Of a stretch of 62,479 bases of DNA, positions 40,733 through 51,704 are shown in pieces; the stretch's first letter is position 1, and each line of letters opens with the position of its first letter. Below the pieces are notes generated by a model, which saw only the letters and a program-made list of their open reading frames with translations, was not told where the DNA came from and searched no databases. The stretch covers positions 1-62,479 of the forward strand of contig NZ_AUEF01000015.1 of assembly GCF_000425845.1 (NCBI RefSeq), given 5' to 3'. The DNA is from Jeotgalicoccus psychrophilus DSM 19085. GTDB lineage: Bacteria > Bacillota > Bacilli > Staphylococcales > Salinicoccaceae. Both the position numbers and the translations under genes were made by a program.

Positions 40733-41143
40733 TTACCAGTTAAATTTATCGATGTATTTTTGCAGATGTATAAATACTTCATCGTATTGCGCTTTTGTGC
40801 CACCGTATGGATCGGGTATGTTTTTTATTTCACCATCCGCACATTCAGATATAAGTTTGACATCTGCTGTTGGGAAGTGTTCCAGGATTGCATTCTTATG
40901 ACTGTTTCCCATAACGAGCAGCGTACTGTTTTCAATATCGTCTTCTGTCAGCTGCTCAGGCTGTGACGGCACCGGCAATCCCGCCTCTTCTATAAGAGAC
41001 AGCGACTGGCTGCTCGTACTGCTGTTTACAACGGAGAGTCCGCGTGATGAAATGTCCACATGCGGATACTTCATACGTGCGTAACTTTCTGCCAGCGGGC
41101 TGCGGCACGTATTTCCTGTACATACAAAAATAATTTTAGTCAC
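40733..41143 (-). CDS. ywlE: low-molecular-weight phosphatase YwlE, probable protein-arginine phosphatase
   Basis: The 136-residue enzyme has the P-loop VCTGNTCRS with nucleophile Cys8 and general acid Asp111 in PDPYGG. The Thr12 in the loop is the residue linked to phosphoarginine specificity in B. subtilis YwlE; tyrosine phosphatases usually carry Ile there. In S. aureus the homologue is PtpB. It would oppose the McsB arginine kinase. It overlaps ywlC by 8 nt. Confidence 0.92.
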   Translation of the reverse strand: MTKIIFVCTGNTCRSPLAESYARMKYPHVDISSRGLSVVNSSTSSQSLSLIEEAGLPVPSQPEQLTEDDIENSTLLVMGNSHKNAILEHFPTADVKLISECADGEIKNIPDPYGGTKAQYDEVFIHLQKYIDKFNW

Positions 41144-42185
41144 TCCGAATCACTTCATTCCCCGTCGCTTTATAAACACGGTTCATCAGTCCTTCAGATT
41201 CCGGCACTTTATCGAAACCGTGTATGAAAATAATATCCACGTCCGATGTATCCATGATACGCAGAGCTGAATATAAGTTCCGTGCCGCTTCTTTATAGCT
41301 ATCCCGTTCCCTGCACAGACTGATAAACTGCATATCTTCGCCGACGAATTCCCTGCTCGTTTCCGGAGCAATAATACCCACTTTCTGATCGCGCCCGACA
41401 GGCAGCTTCGTATTATTGTTGATACCCCCTTCGATAACAATCAGCGGCTGTCTTGGTGCATAATGTTTATATTTCATACCTGGTGAAATCGGTTTGTCGG
41501 TTTGTTCAGTTACCGTATCGACAGCTGCTTCCAGAACTTCTTCCAGTTCTTCTTTCGTCACCGCACCCGGGCGGGCAATTCTGTAAGGGAACTGCGTGCA
41601 GTCGAGCACAGTGCTTTCGATACCGTAAATTGCCGACTCACTGTCGATAACACCGTACAATTTATTCTCAAGATCATCGATGACGTGCTGCGCATTCGTC
41701 GGCGATGGTTTGCCGCTGATATTAGCACTGGGAGCAGCAAGCGGTATATCAGCATACTGCAAAATTTTTCGTCCCACCGGATGGCTCGGCATGCGCACCG
41801 CAACGGAATCGAGTTCCGCCACTGCATTTGTGGATAGATAATCTCCTTTTAACGGCAGGATAAAAGATATCGGCCCCGGCCAAAATGCTTCCATTAATTT
41901 AGTCACGCGTTCGTCAAGCGCAGCTGTAAAATCTTTCAGCTGGCCAATATCATGTATATGTATAATTAATGGGTTATCTCCCGGACGTCCTTTGGCAGAA
42001 AAAATCTTATTAATTGCCTCTCCGTTCCGGGCATCAGCCGCAAGACCATAGACTGTCTCTGTCGGGATACCGATAATTTCACCGTAAGTAAAAGCAATTT
42101 TTATTTCCTCGAGCTGTTCGTGGAGCTCTTCTTTTTTACTCTCGTCAGTCAAATCGGCTTCGGTAATATTCCATATTTTAGTCAC
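41136..42185 (-). CDS. ywlC: L-threonylcarbamoyladenylate synthase (Sua5/YwlC)
   Basis: The enzyme makes threonylcarbamoyl-AMP for the t6A37 tRNA modification. The YrdC domain has GIPTETVYGLAADA and the KxR/S-N motif FSAKGRPGDNPLI; a C-terminal Sua5 domain follows from about residue 215 (PISPGMKYKHYAPRQPL). The long form of 349 residues matches staphylococci. GTG at 42185 is chosen because GGGGTG lies 6 nt before it and it overlaps prmC by 8 nt; starts farther upstream run deep into prmC. Confidence 0.92.
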   Translation of the reverse strand: MTKIWNITEADLTDESKKEELHEQLEEIKIAFTYGEIIGIPTETVYGLAADARNGEAINKIFSAKGRPGDNPLIIHIHDIGQLKDFTAALDERVTKLMEAFWPGPISFILPLKGDYLSTNAVAELDSVAVRMPSHPVGRKILQYADIPLAAPSANISGKPSPTNAQHVIDDLENKLYGVIDSESAIYGIESTVLDCTQFPYRIARPGAVTKEELEEVLEAAVDTVTEQTDKPISPGMKYKHYAPRQPLIVIEGGINNNTKLPVGRDQKVGIIAPETSREFVGEDMQFISLCRERDSYKEAARNLYSALRIMDTSDVDIIFIHGFDKVPESEGLMNRVYKATGNEVIRSD

Positions 42186-43032
42186 TGTATTCACCCCACG
42201 TAAAATGTAATATTCTATCTTGTTGATTAATATCTTTAACCACCTGCACGACAACGCCCGGCCAGACGCTGCCGATATATTCCTTTAATGCATCTGCCTG
42301 ACTAAAGCCAATTTCAAAATATACCCGGCCGCCGGGTTTCAGCACGTCTGAGAGCCTACGAATCATTGCTTTATAAAGCGCCAGTCCATTATCGTCTGCA
42401 AACAGCGCTGTACCAGGTTCGTATTCAAGAACGGACGGTGTCATAAGATGTTTCTCATCCTCGCTTATATATGGAGGATTAGAGATGATTATATCAGCTT
42501 TAATTTCTTTATCCACTAATGGTGCAAATAAGCTGCCCTCCAAATATTCAACATTGACTCCGAGGCGCTCTCCGTTCTTTTTGGCAGTTCTGAGGGCGCC
42601 CGCTGACAGATCCGTAACTATTACCTTATTCGATTTCCAGTGAGCCGCTAATGTTAAGCCGATTGCACCTGTCCCGGTACCGATATCGACTGCTGTTAAG
42701 CCGAGATCATTTTCATTCTTCAGGACGAATTCCACGAGCTCTTCTGTTTCATTTCTTGGAATCAGCGTGTCCGGCGTTACTGTAAAGTAAGCATCGTAAA
42801 AAAATGCTTCTCCGAGTACATACTGGTAAGGTTCATTATGGCAGACACGTTCGATGACGGATGCGAATTTTTCATAATCTTCTTTTGGCATCATATCTTC
42901 TCCGTATATCATCAGCTTTGCAAAATTCATTCCAAATAGTTCTTCCATTACAATCGAAGCCACGCGGATTTCCTGTCCAGATACACTTAAAGAGGCTTCC
43001 GCCTCTTTAAGTACCGCTTTATATTGTTTCAT
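42178..43032 (-). CDS. prmC: peptide chain release factor N5-glutamine methyltransferase PrmC
   Basis: The 284-residue methyltransferase modifies the Gln of the GGQ motif in release factors. The SAM motif is [11 protein letters not shown] (116-126) and the catalytic NPPY is at 185-188. It overlaps its partner gene prfA by 14 nt, a near-universal arrangement, and ywlC by 8 nt. Confidence 0.96.
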   Translation of the reverse strand: MKQYKAVLKEAEASLSVSGQEIRVASIVMEELFGMNFAKLMIYGEDMMPKEDYEKFASVIERVCHNEPYQYVLGEAFFYDAYFTVTPDTLIPRNETEELVEFVLKNENDLGLTAVDIGTGTGAIGLTLAAHWKSNKVIVTDLSAGALRTAKKNGERLGVNVEYLEGSLFAPLVDKEIKADIIISNPPYISEDEKHLMTPSVLEYEPGTALFADDNGLALYKAMIRRLSDVLKPGGRVYFEIGFSQADALKEYIGSVWPGVVVQVVKDINQQDRILHFTWGEYSD

Positions 43033-44098
43033 TGTTCAATTCTTCCAGTTTTGAAGTCTGCTCTTCAATTGCCAGCGCTTCAATAATTTCATCGAGATTC
43101 CCGTCAATAATCTGATCCAGTTTTTGAATTGTTAAACCGATACGGTGGTCAGTCACACGGTTTTGCGGATAGTTATATGTCCGGATACGTTCAGAACGGT
43201 CTCCGGTACCTACTGCTGATTTTCTCTTTTCAGCATATTCCGCATGTGCTTCCTGCTGCATCATGTCGTAAACGCGCGCTTTAAGTACTTTCATTGCGCG
43301 CTCTCTGTTTTTTATCTGTGATTTTTCATCTTGTGATGTTACTACCGTGCCGCTTGGCAGGTGAGTAATACGAACTGCCGAGTCAGTCGTGTTAACGTGC
43401 TGTCCGCCGGCACCGCTTGAACGGTACGTGTCAATTTTAATATCTTCGTTGCGGATATTCACTTCTACGTCTTCTACTTCAGGCAATACCGCGACAGTTG
43501 CAGTAGATGTGTGAATACGTCCGCCTGATTCTGTTTCCGGTACACGCTGAACGCGGTGTGCACCATTTTCAAACTTAAGTTTTGAGAATGCCCCTTTACC
43601 CTGAATCAGGAAGCTGATTTCTTTAAATCCGCCGTGTTCACTGCTTGAAGCGTCAACAGTTTCCGTGCGCCATCCCTGGTCTTCGGCATATCTTGTATAC
43701 ATTCTAAACAGATCTCCTGCAAAAATCTGTGCTTCGTCGCCGCCTGCAGCACCGCGAATTTCCATAATAACGTTTTTATCGTCATTCGGGTCTTTAGGGA
43801 TGATAAGAATTTTTAGATCTTCTTCCAGTTTCGGCAGCATGCTTTCAGACTCTGAAATTTCTTCTTTCAGCATTTCAATCATTTCCGGATCGTCTGTTTC
43901 TTTCAGCATTCCTTTAGATTCTTCAATTGTTTCCATGTGTCCTCTGTATACGCGGAAGACTTCAACAGTATCGTGAATATCACTTTGCTCTTTAGAATAA
44001 GTGCGCAGTTTGTCAGGATCGCTGACTACATCGGGGTCGCTGAGTAATTCAGTTAACTGTTCATATCGATTTTCTATTATTTCGAGTTGATCAAACAT
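43019..44098 (-). CDS. prfA: peptide chain release factor 1
   Basis: RF1 (359 residues) ends translation at UAA and UAG. The GGQ motif is at 231-233 ([17 protein letters not shown]). The ATG follows AGGAAAAGGA. It is the first gene of a unit prfA-prmC-ywlC-ywlE-rpiB-ywlG-glyA. In S. aureus tdk separates prfA from rpmE; no tdk is present here. Confidence 0.97.
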   Translation of the reverse strand: MFDQLEIIENRYEQLTELLSDPDVVSDPDKLRTYSKEQSDIHDTVEVFRVYRGHMETIEESKGMLKETDDPEMIEMLKEEISESESMLPKLEEDLKILIIPKDPNDDKNVIMEIRGAAGGDEAQIFAGDLFRMYTRYAEDQGWRTETVDASSSEHGGFKEISFLIQGKGAFSKLKFENGAHRVQRVPETESGGRIHTSTATVAVLPEVEDVEVNIRNEDIKIDTYRSSGAGGQHVNTTDSAVRITHLPSGTVVTSQDEKSQIKNRERAMKVLKARVYDMMQQEAHAEYAEKRKSAVGTGDRSERIRTYNYPQNRVTDHRIGLTIQKLDQIIDGNLDEIIEALAIEEQTSKLEELNNETI

Positions 44099-44136
44099 AA
44101 GAATACGTCCTTTTCCTGGTACTTTTTAGTTACTTT

Positions 44137-44145
44137 ATTATAGCA
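44137..44145 (-). promoter_or_regulatory. extended -10 promoter for prfA
   Basis: On the minus strand TGCTATAAT lies 39 nt upstream of prfA, right behind the T-tail of the rpmE2 terminator. The -35 is poor. Confidence 0.5.
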
Positions 44146-44154
44146 TATTTTTAA

Positions 44155-44189
44155 GACAAAAAAACTGCACTGAGAATCTCAGTACAGTT
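44155..44189 (-). terminator. terminator after rpmE2
   Basis: AACTGTACTGAGA pairs with TCTCAGTGCAGTT (one mismatch) and is followed by TTTTTTG on the minus strand, 10 nt after the rpmE2 stop. Confidence 0.88.
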
Positions 44190-44198
44190 GAAATTTTG

Positions 44199-44459
44199 TT
44201 ATTCTTGGTTGCTTGATTTAAGACCGAATTTTTTGTTGAATTTCTCAACACGGCCATCTGCAGATGCGAACTTCTGACGTCCTGTGTAGAACGGGTGTGA
44301 ATCTGAAGATATATCTAAACGAATAACCGGGTACTCGTTACCATCTTCCCACTCCATAGTTTCAGAAGAAGTACGTGTAGATCCACTTAAGAATTTAAAT
44401 TCTGTAGTTGAATCTAAAAAGATTACTTTTTTGTATTCAGGATGAATTCCTTGTTTCAT
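44199..44459 (-). CDS. rpmE2: 50S ribosomal protein L31 type B
   Basis: The 86-residue protein lacks the CxxC zinc ligands of type A L31 and has the insertion typical of type B. It begins [16 protein letters not shown] and contains [14 protein letters not shown] and EKFNKKFG. It is the only L31 gene at this position, as in staphylococci. The leader of about 65 nt contains two small hairpins. Confidence 0.95.
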   Translation of the reverse strand: MKQGIHPEYKKVIFLDSTTEFKFLSGSTRTSSETMEWEDGNEYPVIRLDISSDSHPFYTGRQKFASADGRVEKFNKKFGLKSSNQE

Positions 44460-44531
44460 AATTGTCAGCTCCTTTGCCCTGGACCATCTGGAACAGAGTT
44501 ATTTGTGGCTATCACCACGCATTACTTTGCC

Positions 44532-44560
44532 ATTATACATGCTGAGACTGTAAAAATCAA
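44532..44560 (-). promoter_or_regulatory. rpmE2 promoter
   Basis: On the minus strand TTGATT (44555-44560), 17-nt spacer and TATAAT (44532-44537). It starts only 16 nt after the rho stop codon; no rho terminator is visible. Confidence 0.8.
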
Positions 44561-44575
44561 TATCCGCACGAAAAT

Positions 44576-45895
44576 TTATATAACCGGTTTTCCTGTCTTC
44601 TGAGAGCTGACCATACGGTCTCTCAGTACATCGAAAAACTCTTCGTTCGTCTTCGTTGTTTTTAAAATCCGGAGGAAACGCTCTGTAAAGTCGGAGGAAT
44701 CCTTAAACAGATTTCTCAACTGCCATAAAATCTCAAGCTCTTTTTTATCGAGCAGCAGCTCTTCTTTACGCGTGCTCGAACGTCTGATATCGATTGCCGG
44801 ATAAATACGGCGTTCACTTAAATTACGGTCGAGGTGAAGTTCCATGTTCCCCGTACCTTTAAACTCTTCGTAAATAACATCGTCCATACGGCTGCCTGTA
44901 TCAACAAGTGCAGTCGACAGAATCGTCAGGCTGCCGCCTGCTTCGATATTACGTGCTGCACCGAAGAAATGTTTCGGACGGTGTAAACTCGCAGGATCAA
45001 GACCACCCGATAATGTACGGCCGGATGCCGGAATCACTAAGTTGTAAGCCCGTGCCAGACGCGTAATTGAGTCCATTAAAATGATAACATCCTCGCCCAT
45101 TTCAACGAGGCGTTTCGCACGTTCCAATAATAATTCTGCAACTTTAACATGGTGCTGAGGCGGCTCATCAAAAGTTGAATGCACAACATCAGCATTTTCA
45201 ACTGAACGTTCCAGATCCGTAACCTCTTCCGGACGTTCGCCGATTAGGAGGATAAAGAGTTTCACATTCGGATGATTCGTCGTAATTGCCTGAGCAATTT
45301 CTTTTAACAGCGATGTTTTACCCGCTTTAGGCGGCGCAACAATCATTCCGCGCTGACCGAAACCAATCGGTGTCACAAGGTCCATAATACGCGTCGACAT
45401 ATCAGCCGGCTCGTTCTCAAGTCGGATACGCTCATCCGGATATAAAGGCGTCAGTGCCTGGAAATGCGGGCGTTTCTTCACTTCTTCAGCATTATGGTCG
45501 TTAATAAAATCAACCTGGAGAAGACCGTAATACTTCTCATTTTCCTTAGGTTTGCGGACTTTACCGGTAACCTTATCACCTTTTTTCAGTTCAAAACGGC
45601 GAATCTGCGATGCAGATATATAAATATCTTTCTCACCTTTTGAATAGTTTACCGTACGGAGGAAACCGTAGCCGTCCTGCTGAATATCATCGAGAATACC
45701 CTCCATGTAATAGTTACCGTCTTTTTCCATTTCAGCTTCTAAAATTGCAAGAACTAATTCTTTTTTATTTAATTTGCTGTAGTTCGATAACCGTAAACTT
45801 TTTGCACGTTCAGTTAATGCTTTAGTCGTATTATTTTTATACAAAGCATCGAATGTTTCATATTTCATATCCTGTGTCTTTGATTTCTCAGACAA
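44576..45895 (-). CDS. rho: transcription termination factor Rho
   Basis: The 439-residue hexameric RNA helicase ends transcription. An N-terminal Rho domain precedes a cold-shock-like RNA-binding domain (about 60-130, DGYGFLRT). Walker A is PPKAGKTS (188-195), and SGRTLSGGLDP and the R-loop follow. The start codon is TTG, 6 nt after AGGAAGTG. The promoter lies about 150 nt upstream, leaving a long leader that could support autoregulation, as known for rho genes. Confidence 0.97.
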   Translation of the reverse strand: MSEKSKTQDMKYETFDALYKNNTTKALTERAKSLRLSNYSKLNKKELVLAILEAEMEKDGNYYMEGILDDIQQDGYGFLRTVNYSKGEKDIYISASQIRRFELKKGDKVTGKVRKPKENEKYYGLLQVDFINDHNAEEVKKRPHFQALTPLYPDERIRLENEPADMSTRIMDLVTPIGFGQRGMIVAPPKAGKTSLLKEIAQAITTNHPNVKLFILLIGERPEEVTDLERSVENADVVHSTFDEPPQHHVKVAELLLERAKRLVEMGEDVIILMDSITRLARAYNLVIPASGRTLSGGLDPASLHRPKHFFGAARNIEAGGSLTILSTALVDTGSRMDDVIYEEFKGTGNMELHLDRNLSERRIYPAIDIRRSSTRKEELLLDKKELEILWQLRNLFKDSSDFTERFLRILKTTKTNEEFFDVLRDRMVSSQKTGKPVI

Positions 45896-46043
45896 TATTT
45901 ACACTTCCTAATACTGATTTTATAAATTTATGTTCGTATATCGTTTTGTATATTTTTGGATTAAATTTAGAAATTGCGCTGGAGCTGCGGGTTGAATCCT
46001 TCATTTGGAGTACAATGCTGAAGTTTTTTTGAAAGGCATATAT

Positions 46044-46073
46044 ATATTACATCCGGAGCACAGCCGATGTCAA
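46044..46073 (-). promoter_or_regulatory. rho promoter
   Basis: On the minus strand a perfect TTGACA (46068-46073), 18-nt spacer and TAATAT (46044-46049). The leader to the rho start is about 140 nt, with a C-rich, G-poor segment around 45985-46015 that could be a Rho loading site. Confidence 0.7.
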
Positions 46074-46083
46074 AGAAAAAACT

Positions 46084-46135
46084 GCCAGGATGAACCTGAA
46101 CGTGCCACCGTCGGTTCCCGGCGGCGCACTCCAGA
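46084..46135 (-). other. GC-rich structured element after glpX
   Basis: Between the glpX stop and the rho promoter the minus strand holds a GC-rich hairpin (CCGCCG-GGAAC-CGACGG with flanking GTG/CAC) and a small CAGG-TTCAT-CCTG hairpin followed by GCAGTTTTTT. The second part can act as the glpX terminator. The GC-rich part is out of keeping with the AT-rich surroundings and I cannot name it. Confidence 0.5.
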
Positions 46136-46143
46136 ACATTTAA

Positions 46144-47109
46144 TTACTTATCCACAATCATATTCGGTTTCTTCTTCATGCTGTGACGGCTGTTCACAAA
46201 TCGAACAGTTCCTGACTTAGCGCGCATTACGACAGATGATGTTTCAGCAAAGCCGCTTTTAAACTGGACGCCTTTCATCAGTTCACCGTCAGTCACTGCT
46301 GTTGCTGCAAAGATTGCATCGTCACCGCTGACTAAATCTTCAAGTCCGAGTTTTTTATCCGGGTTGACACCCATCTCTACGCAGCGTGCATATTCCTCAT
46401 CATCTCTCGGCAAGAGACGCCCCTGGAAGTCTCCTTCAAGCGCCTTAATTCCAGCTGCTGCAATAACACCTTCAGGTGCACCGCCGACGCCCATTAAAAT
46501 ATCGATTCCAGTCCAGTCAAAACAAGTATTAATTGCCGCACCGACGTCACCGTTATCAAACATAATAATTCGTGCACCGAGTGTACGGACCTGATCAATA
46601 ATCTCTTTGCTGCGTTCGCGTTTAATAATTGTTACTGTGACGTCTTCAACATTTTTGTTTTTCGCTTTTGCTACTGCACGGATATTTTCTTCCACAGACA
46701 TATCAATATCGATAAAACCACGGCAGTCCGGTCCGACTGCGAGTTTCTGCATATACATGTCAGGAGCGTGCAGAAGATTGCCTTTATCAGCAACCGCGAG
46801 TACTGTCATTGCTCCTAAAGTGCCTTCTGCGACAGTCGTTGTGCCTTCCAGCGGATCGACCGCAATATCGAGTTCCGGACCGTCTTTCGTTCCGAGTTCT
46901 TCCCCGATATAAAGCATTGGTGCTTCATCAATCTCGCCTTCACCGATTACAACTTTACCTGTCATCGGAATCGTTTCAAACAGACGGCGCATTGCTTCTG
47001 TCGCCGCATCATCCGCTTCATTCTTCAGACCTTTCCCTGTCCATGCTGCACTGGCAAGTGCGGCTGCTTCTGTCACTCTTACGAGCTCCATCGATAATCC
47101 TCTTTCCAA
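46144..47109 (-). CDS. glpX: fructose-1,6-bisphosphatase class II (GlpX)
   Basis: The 321-residue enzyme hydrolyses fructose 1,6-bisphosphate in gluconeogenesis. Metal and substrate motifs are [18 protein letters not shown] and [22 protein letters not shown] (about 86-107), and [14 protein letters not shown] lies farther on. TTG is the start: GGGGGAG lies 7 nt upstream and the N terminus [20 protein letters not shown] aligns with B. subtilis GlpX. An internal ATG at codon 7 also has AGAGGA. The murZ-glpX-rho order is that of B. subtilis. Confidence 0.93.
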   Translation of the reverse strand: MERGLSMELVRVTEAAALASAAWTGKGLKNEADDAATEAMRRLFETIPMTGKVVIGEGEIDEAPMLYIGEELGTKDGPELDIAVDPLEGTTTVAEGTLGAMTVLAVADKGNLLHAPDMYMQKLAVGPDCRGFIDIDMSVEENIRAVAKAKNKNVEDVTVTIIKRERSKEIIDQVRTLGARIIMFDNGDVGAAINTCFDWTGIDILMGVGGAPEGVIAAAGIKALEGDFQGRLLPRDDEEYARCVEMGVNPDKKLGLEDLVSGDDAIFAATAVTDGELMKGVQFKSGFAETSSVVMRAKSGTVRFVNSRHSMKKKPNMIVDK

Positions 47110-47161
47110 AACTGTCTCCCCCTAATATCCGTGCTGATTTTCCTAAACTATTATAACACAG

Positions 47162-47195
47162 AAAAAAGACTGAAATCCTTATGAATTCCAGTCTT
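47162..47195 (-). terminator. terminator after murZ
   Basis: A 13-bp stem with two G-U pairs (AAGACTG...CAGTCTT outer part) followed by TTTTTTC on the minus strand, 8 nt after the murZ stop. Confidence 0.85.
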
Positions 47196-47202
47196 CTCAT
47201 CC

Positions 47203-48468
47203 TTAATCTTCTAAAGTGTCACGCCAAATATCCGCACCGAGCGCTGACAGTTTTTTAACGATATCTGAATATCCTCTATCGATATGATTAACGTTATGAA
47301 TTGTCGTTACGCCGTCAGCAATGAGGCCTGAAATTAACAGACATGCGCCTGCACGGAGGTCGCTTGCATACACTTCCGCACCTTTAAGCTGTGACGGATA
47401 AATCAGTGCACTGCCGCTTTTCTTCTCAATATGAGCACTCATGCGGGACAATTCATCAACATGTCTGAATCTTGCCGGATAAATGGTTTCAGTAATTTTA
47501 CTGACACCATCAGCTAAAAACATAAGCGGTGTTATCGGCTGCTGCAAATCCGTTGCAAAGCCCGGATACACTTGGGTTTTTATCGACACAGCATTAAATT
47601 TCTCAGGCTTGTTAATTACGACATAGTCGTCGCCGATGTCCAGTTCAACACCCATTTCTTCCAGTTTTGCCGACAGTGATTCCATATGCGTCGGGATAAT
47701 ATTATTCACTCTATAATTCTTTCCGGCAACTGCACCGACAATCATATAAGTACCGGCTTCAATACGGTCAGGAATAATATTGTGAGTCGTACCGTGCAGC
47801 GATTCTACGCCTTCGATACGAATTGTATCCGTACCTGCACCTTTAATATTTGCACCCATGTTATTAAGCAGTGATGCCACGTCGACGATTTCAGGTTCTT
47901 TCGCCACGTTTTCTAAAACCGTGCGCCCTTCTGCACAGCTCGCTGCAAGCATCATATTAATCGTTGCACCAACTGATACAACATCGAAAAATATTTTTGC
48001 GCCTGTCAGTTTCTCTGCCGTCAGATACATCGCGCCGTGCTCGTTTGTTACTTTAGCGCCAAGTGCTTCAAATCCTTTAATGTGCTGATCGATCGGTCTC
48101 GGGCCAAGCGGACAGCCGCCCGGCAGTCCGATAACACATTTCTTAAAGCGCGAGAGCATCGCACCCATCATATAATATGAAGCGCGTAAGGATTGTACTT
48201 TGTTGTTCGGAAGCGGCATATTCACTGCTTCTTCAGCATTGACTTCCAGTGTCGTCCCTGATAATTCCGTTTTAATATTCAGGTCATTTAAAAGACTCAT
48301 CAGCGTTTTAACGTCACTGATTTCAGGCAGCCCCTCCAGTCTAACTGTACCGGAAGAAGCCATGAGCGACGCTGGAATCAGTGCAACCGCACTGTTTTTA
48401 GCCCCGCTGATATCAACTTGCCCCGTCAATGAATTACCGCCCCGGACTTTAATTACATCTTCAGCCAT
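47203..48468 (-). CDS. murZ: UDP-GlcNAc 1-carboxyvinyltransferase MurZ (second MurA)
   Basis: The 421-residue paralogue of MurA has [10 protein letters not shown] (substrate Lys24-Asn25) and the catalytic Cys119 in [11 protein letters not shown]. The ATG at 48468 follows AAGGAG; the frame start at 48486 adds six residues without a ribosome binding site. It lies between glpX and the transaldolase, as murAB in B. subtilis. Confidence 0.95.
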   Translation of the reverse strand: MAEDVIKVRGGNSLTGQVDISGAKNSAVALIPASLMASSGTVRLEGLPEISDVKTLMSLLNDLNIKTELSGTTLEVNAEEAVNMPLPNNKVQSLRASYYMMGAMLSRFKKCVIGLPGGCPLGPRPIDQHIKGFEALGAKVTNEHGAMYLTAEKLTGAKIFFDVVSVGATINMMLAASCAEGRTVLENVAKEPEIVDVASLLNNMGANIKGAGTDTIRIEGVESLHGTTHNIIPDRIEAGTYMIVGAVAGKNYRVNNIIPTHMESLSAKLEEMGVELDIGDDYVVINKPEKFNAVSIKTQVYPGFATDLQQPITPLMFLADGVSKITETIYPARFRHVDELSRMSAHIEKKSGSALIYPSQLKGAEVYASDLRAGACLLISGLIADGVTTIHNVNHIDRGYSDIVKKLSALGADIWRDTLED

Positions 48469-48501
48469 ATAAAAGCTCCTTGTCATTTAATTATGTGGAG
48501 A

Positions 48502-49143
48502 CTACTTATTGTTCCAGTCGTTTAAGAATTGTTCGATTCCTTTATCAGTTAAAGGGTGGTCTGTTAATGTCTTAATTACTTTATAAGGAATCGTTGCAAT
48601 GTCAGCACCGCGAATTGCTGCGCCGTGCATATGACCCGGATTACGGATTGATGCTGCGATAATTTCAGTATCGATATCGTGAATTGCGAAAATCGCTGCG
48701 ATATCTTCAATTAACTGCAGTCCGTCCAGACCAATATCGTCAAGACGACCGATAAACGGCGACACATAAGTTGCGCCCGCGCGTGCTGCTGTCAATGCCT
48801 GCACTGTGTTGAATACTAAAGTAACGTTTGTTTTAATGCCTTCAGAAGCAAGTACGCTGACTGCTTTCATACCGTCAGCTGTCATCGGTATTTTAACAAT
48901 AATATGCTCGTGAAGTTTCGCAAGTTCACGTCCTTCTTCGATCATGCCTTTAGCGTCAAGCGAGATAACTTCCCCGCTGACAGGTCCGCCGACAAGTTCG
49001 CAAATTTCAACAAGTCTATCGTGGAATGAAATATCTTTCTCTTTAGCTACTAATGACGGGTTTGTTGTTACACCGCTCAGTACGCCCCACTCGTGGATTT
49101 CTTTAATTTCGTCCATATTTGCTGTATCTATAAAGTATTTCAT
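48502..49143 (-). CDS. tal: transaldolase, short TalC/FSA family
   Basis: This 213-residue TIM-barrel aldolase belongs to the short transaldolase/fructose-6-phosphate aldolase family. The Schiff-base Lys is in [11 protein letters not shown] (about residue 84). N-terminal [13 protein letters not shown] and GVTTNPSL are typical. Whether it is a transaldolase or an F6P aldolase cannot be decided; the B. subtilis gene at this place is a transaldolase. The ATG at 49143 follows GGAGGA by about 10 nt. fbaA, its usual neighbour, is absent. Confidence 0.93.
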   Translation of the reverse strand: MKYFIDTANMDEIKEIHEWGVLSGVTTNPSLVAKEKDISFHDRLVEICELVGGPVSGEVISLDAKGMIEEGRELAKLHEHIIVKIPMTADGMKAVSVLASEGIKTNVTLVFNTVQALTAARAGATYVSPFIGRLDDIGLDGLQLIEDIAAIFAIHDIDTEIIAASIRNPGHMHGAAIRGADIATIPYKVIKTLTDHPLTDKGIEQFLNDWNNK

Positions 49144-49179
49144 CTTGTTTTCGTCCTCCAATAATGTGATATTACTATC

Positions 49180-49209
49180 ATTATAAATTAAAGCTTCTCA
49201 AACTGACAA
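49180..49209 (-). promoter_or_regulatory. promoter of the transaldolase gene
   Basis: On the minus strand TTGTCA (49204-49209), 18-nt spacer, TATAAT (49180-49185), 36 nt before the start codon. Confidence 0.7.
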
Positions 49210-49315
49210 TGCTTTACCATTAACAGTTCATTAAAATTCTTTAATAATTGCTGTATCAGCTGTCGTGACAAGCTTTAGAAACAGTCAAAGAAATAATAAT
49301 TTAACTCGTTGCGAC

Positions 49316-49347
49316 TAAAAAATCAGCCGGATTTCCTCCGGCTGATT
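49316..49347 (-). terminator. terminator after pyrG
   Basis: AATCAGCCGGA pairs with TCCGGCTGATT (11 bp, 5-nt loop), followed on the minus strand by TTTTTTAG. Confidence 0.92.
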
Positions 49348-49377
49348 AATTTTTCACTTCATTTTTTATAAAATTTA

Positions 49378-51117
<1,740 letters not shown>

Positions 51118-51124
51118 TTAAAAA

Positions 51125-51631
51125 TTAGTATGCATCTGCTTCATCATCGTAATCATCTTCGAGTTTTTCTTTTTCTTCAAACTCGATTTCTTCGTCAGCA
51201 TCTTTGCTGGCAATTTCTTCTTCTTCTTCACCGTGAAGTGTCTCATCGATTTCTTCCTGGTCTTCGCCTAACTCTTTCGCACCCGGGAAGTCTGCATCGA
51301 CTTCTTCTTCGATATATTCTTCCTCAGCTGCGGCCTCAATTTTGTGAATTGTCGGTGCAATCTTATCGCTGATATCATCTACTGCATACCACTCGCGGAG
51401 ACCCCACACGCCGTCATCTGTGCTGAGGAAACGTCCATCAGTGTTTAAGTCCGTATAGAATTGTAAAATACGGTTTTCAATTTCACCTTCAGTGTAATTG
51501 CCGATCTCTTTAAATTTATCAGTCATTTCATAAAGATTTGTTTCTTTGCCTTTATCTTCTAAATATATGTGCGACATATCTATAAACGAATATTCGTCCA
51601 TCATTTCTTTTGTATAGCTGTCCAGTCTCAT
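51125..51631 (-). CDS. rpoE: RNA polymerase delta subunit
   Basis: The 168-residue subunit is specific to Bacillota and speeds RNA polymerase recycling. The folded N-terminal HARE-HTH domain (about 1-92) includes DDGVWGLREWYAVDD. The C-terminal half is disordered and strongly acidic, rich in Asp and Glu. It lies directly upstream of pyrG, as in Bacillus and Staphylococcus; the stop codon is 7 nt from the pyrG -35. Confidence 0.96.
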   Translation of the reverse strand: MRLDSYTKEMMDEYSFIDMSHIYLEDKGKETNLYEMTDKFKEIGNYTEGEIENRILQFYTDLNTDGRFLSTDDGVWGLREWYAVDDISDKIAPTIHKIEAAAEEEYIEEEVDADFPGAKELGEDQEEIDETLHGEEEEEIASKDADEEIEFEEKEKLEDDYDDEADAY

Positions 51632-51704
51632 TTACGTCATCCTTTCAAGATGTAAATACCTTAGGATATAATACAAATATTTGTCAGATGTTTCAAGCTT
51701 TATA

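Noticed and set aside
40643-40966. Plus-strand open frame of 107 codons opposite ywlE
   Set aside because: It is antisense to a well-supported phosphatase gene and has no ribosome binding site.
46095-46125. T-box-like core (GGTGGCAC) before rho
   Set aside because: Only part of the T-box motif matches, glpX ends immediately upstream so there is no room for stem I, and rho is not an aminoacyl-tRNA or amino acid gene.
46809-47156. Plus-strand open frame of 115 codons opposite glpX
   Set aside because: It is a shadow of glpX; the minus-strand frame has clear GlpX motifs and the plus frame has no ribosome binding site or recognisable protein features.
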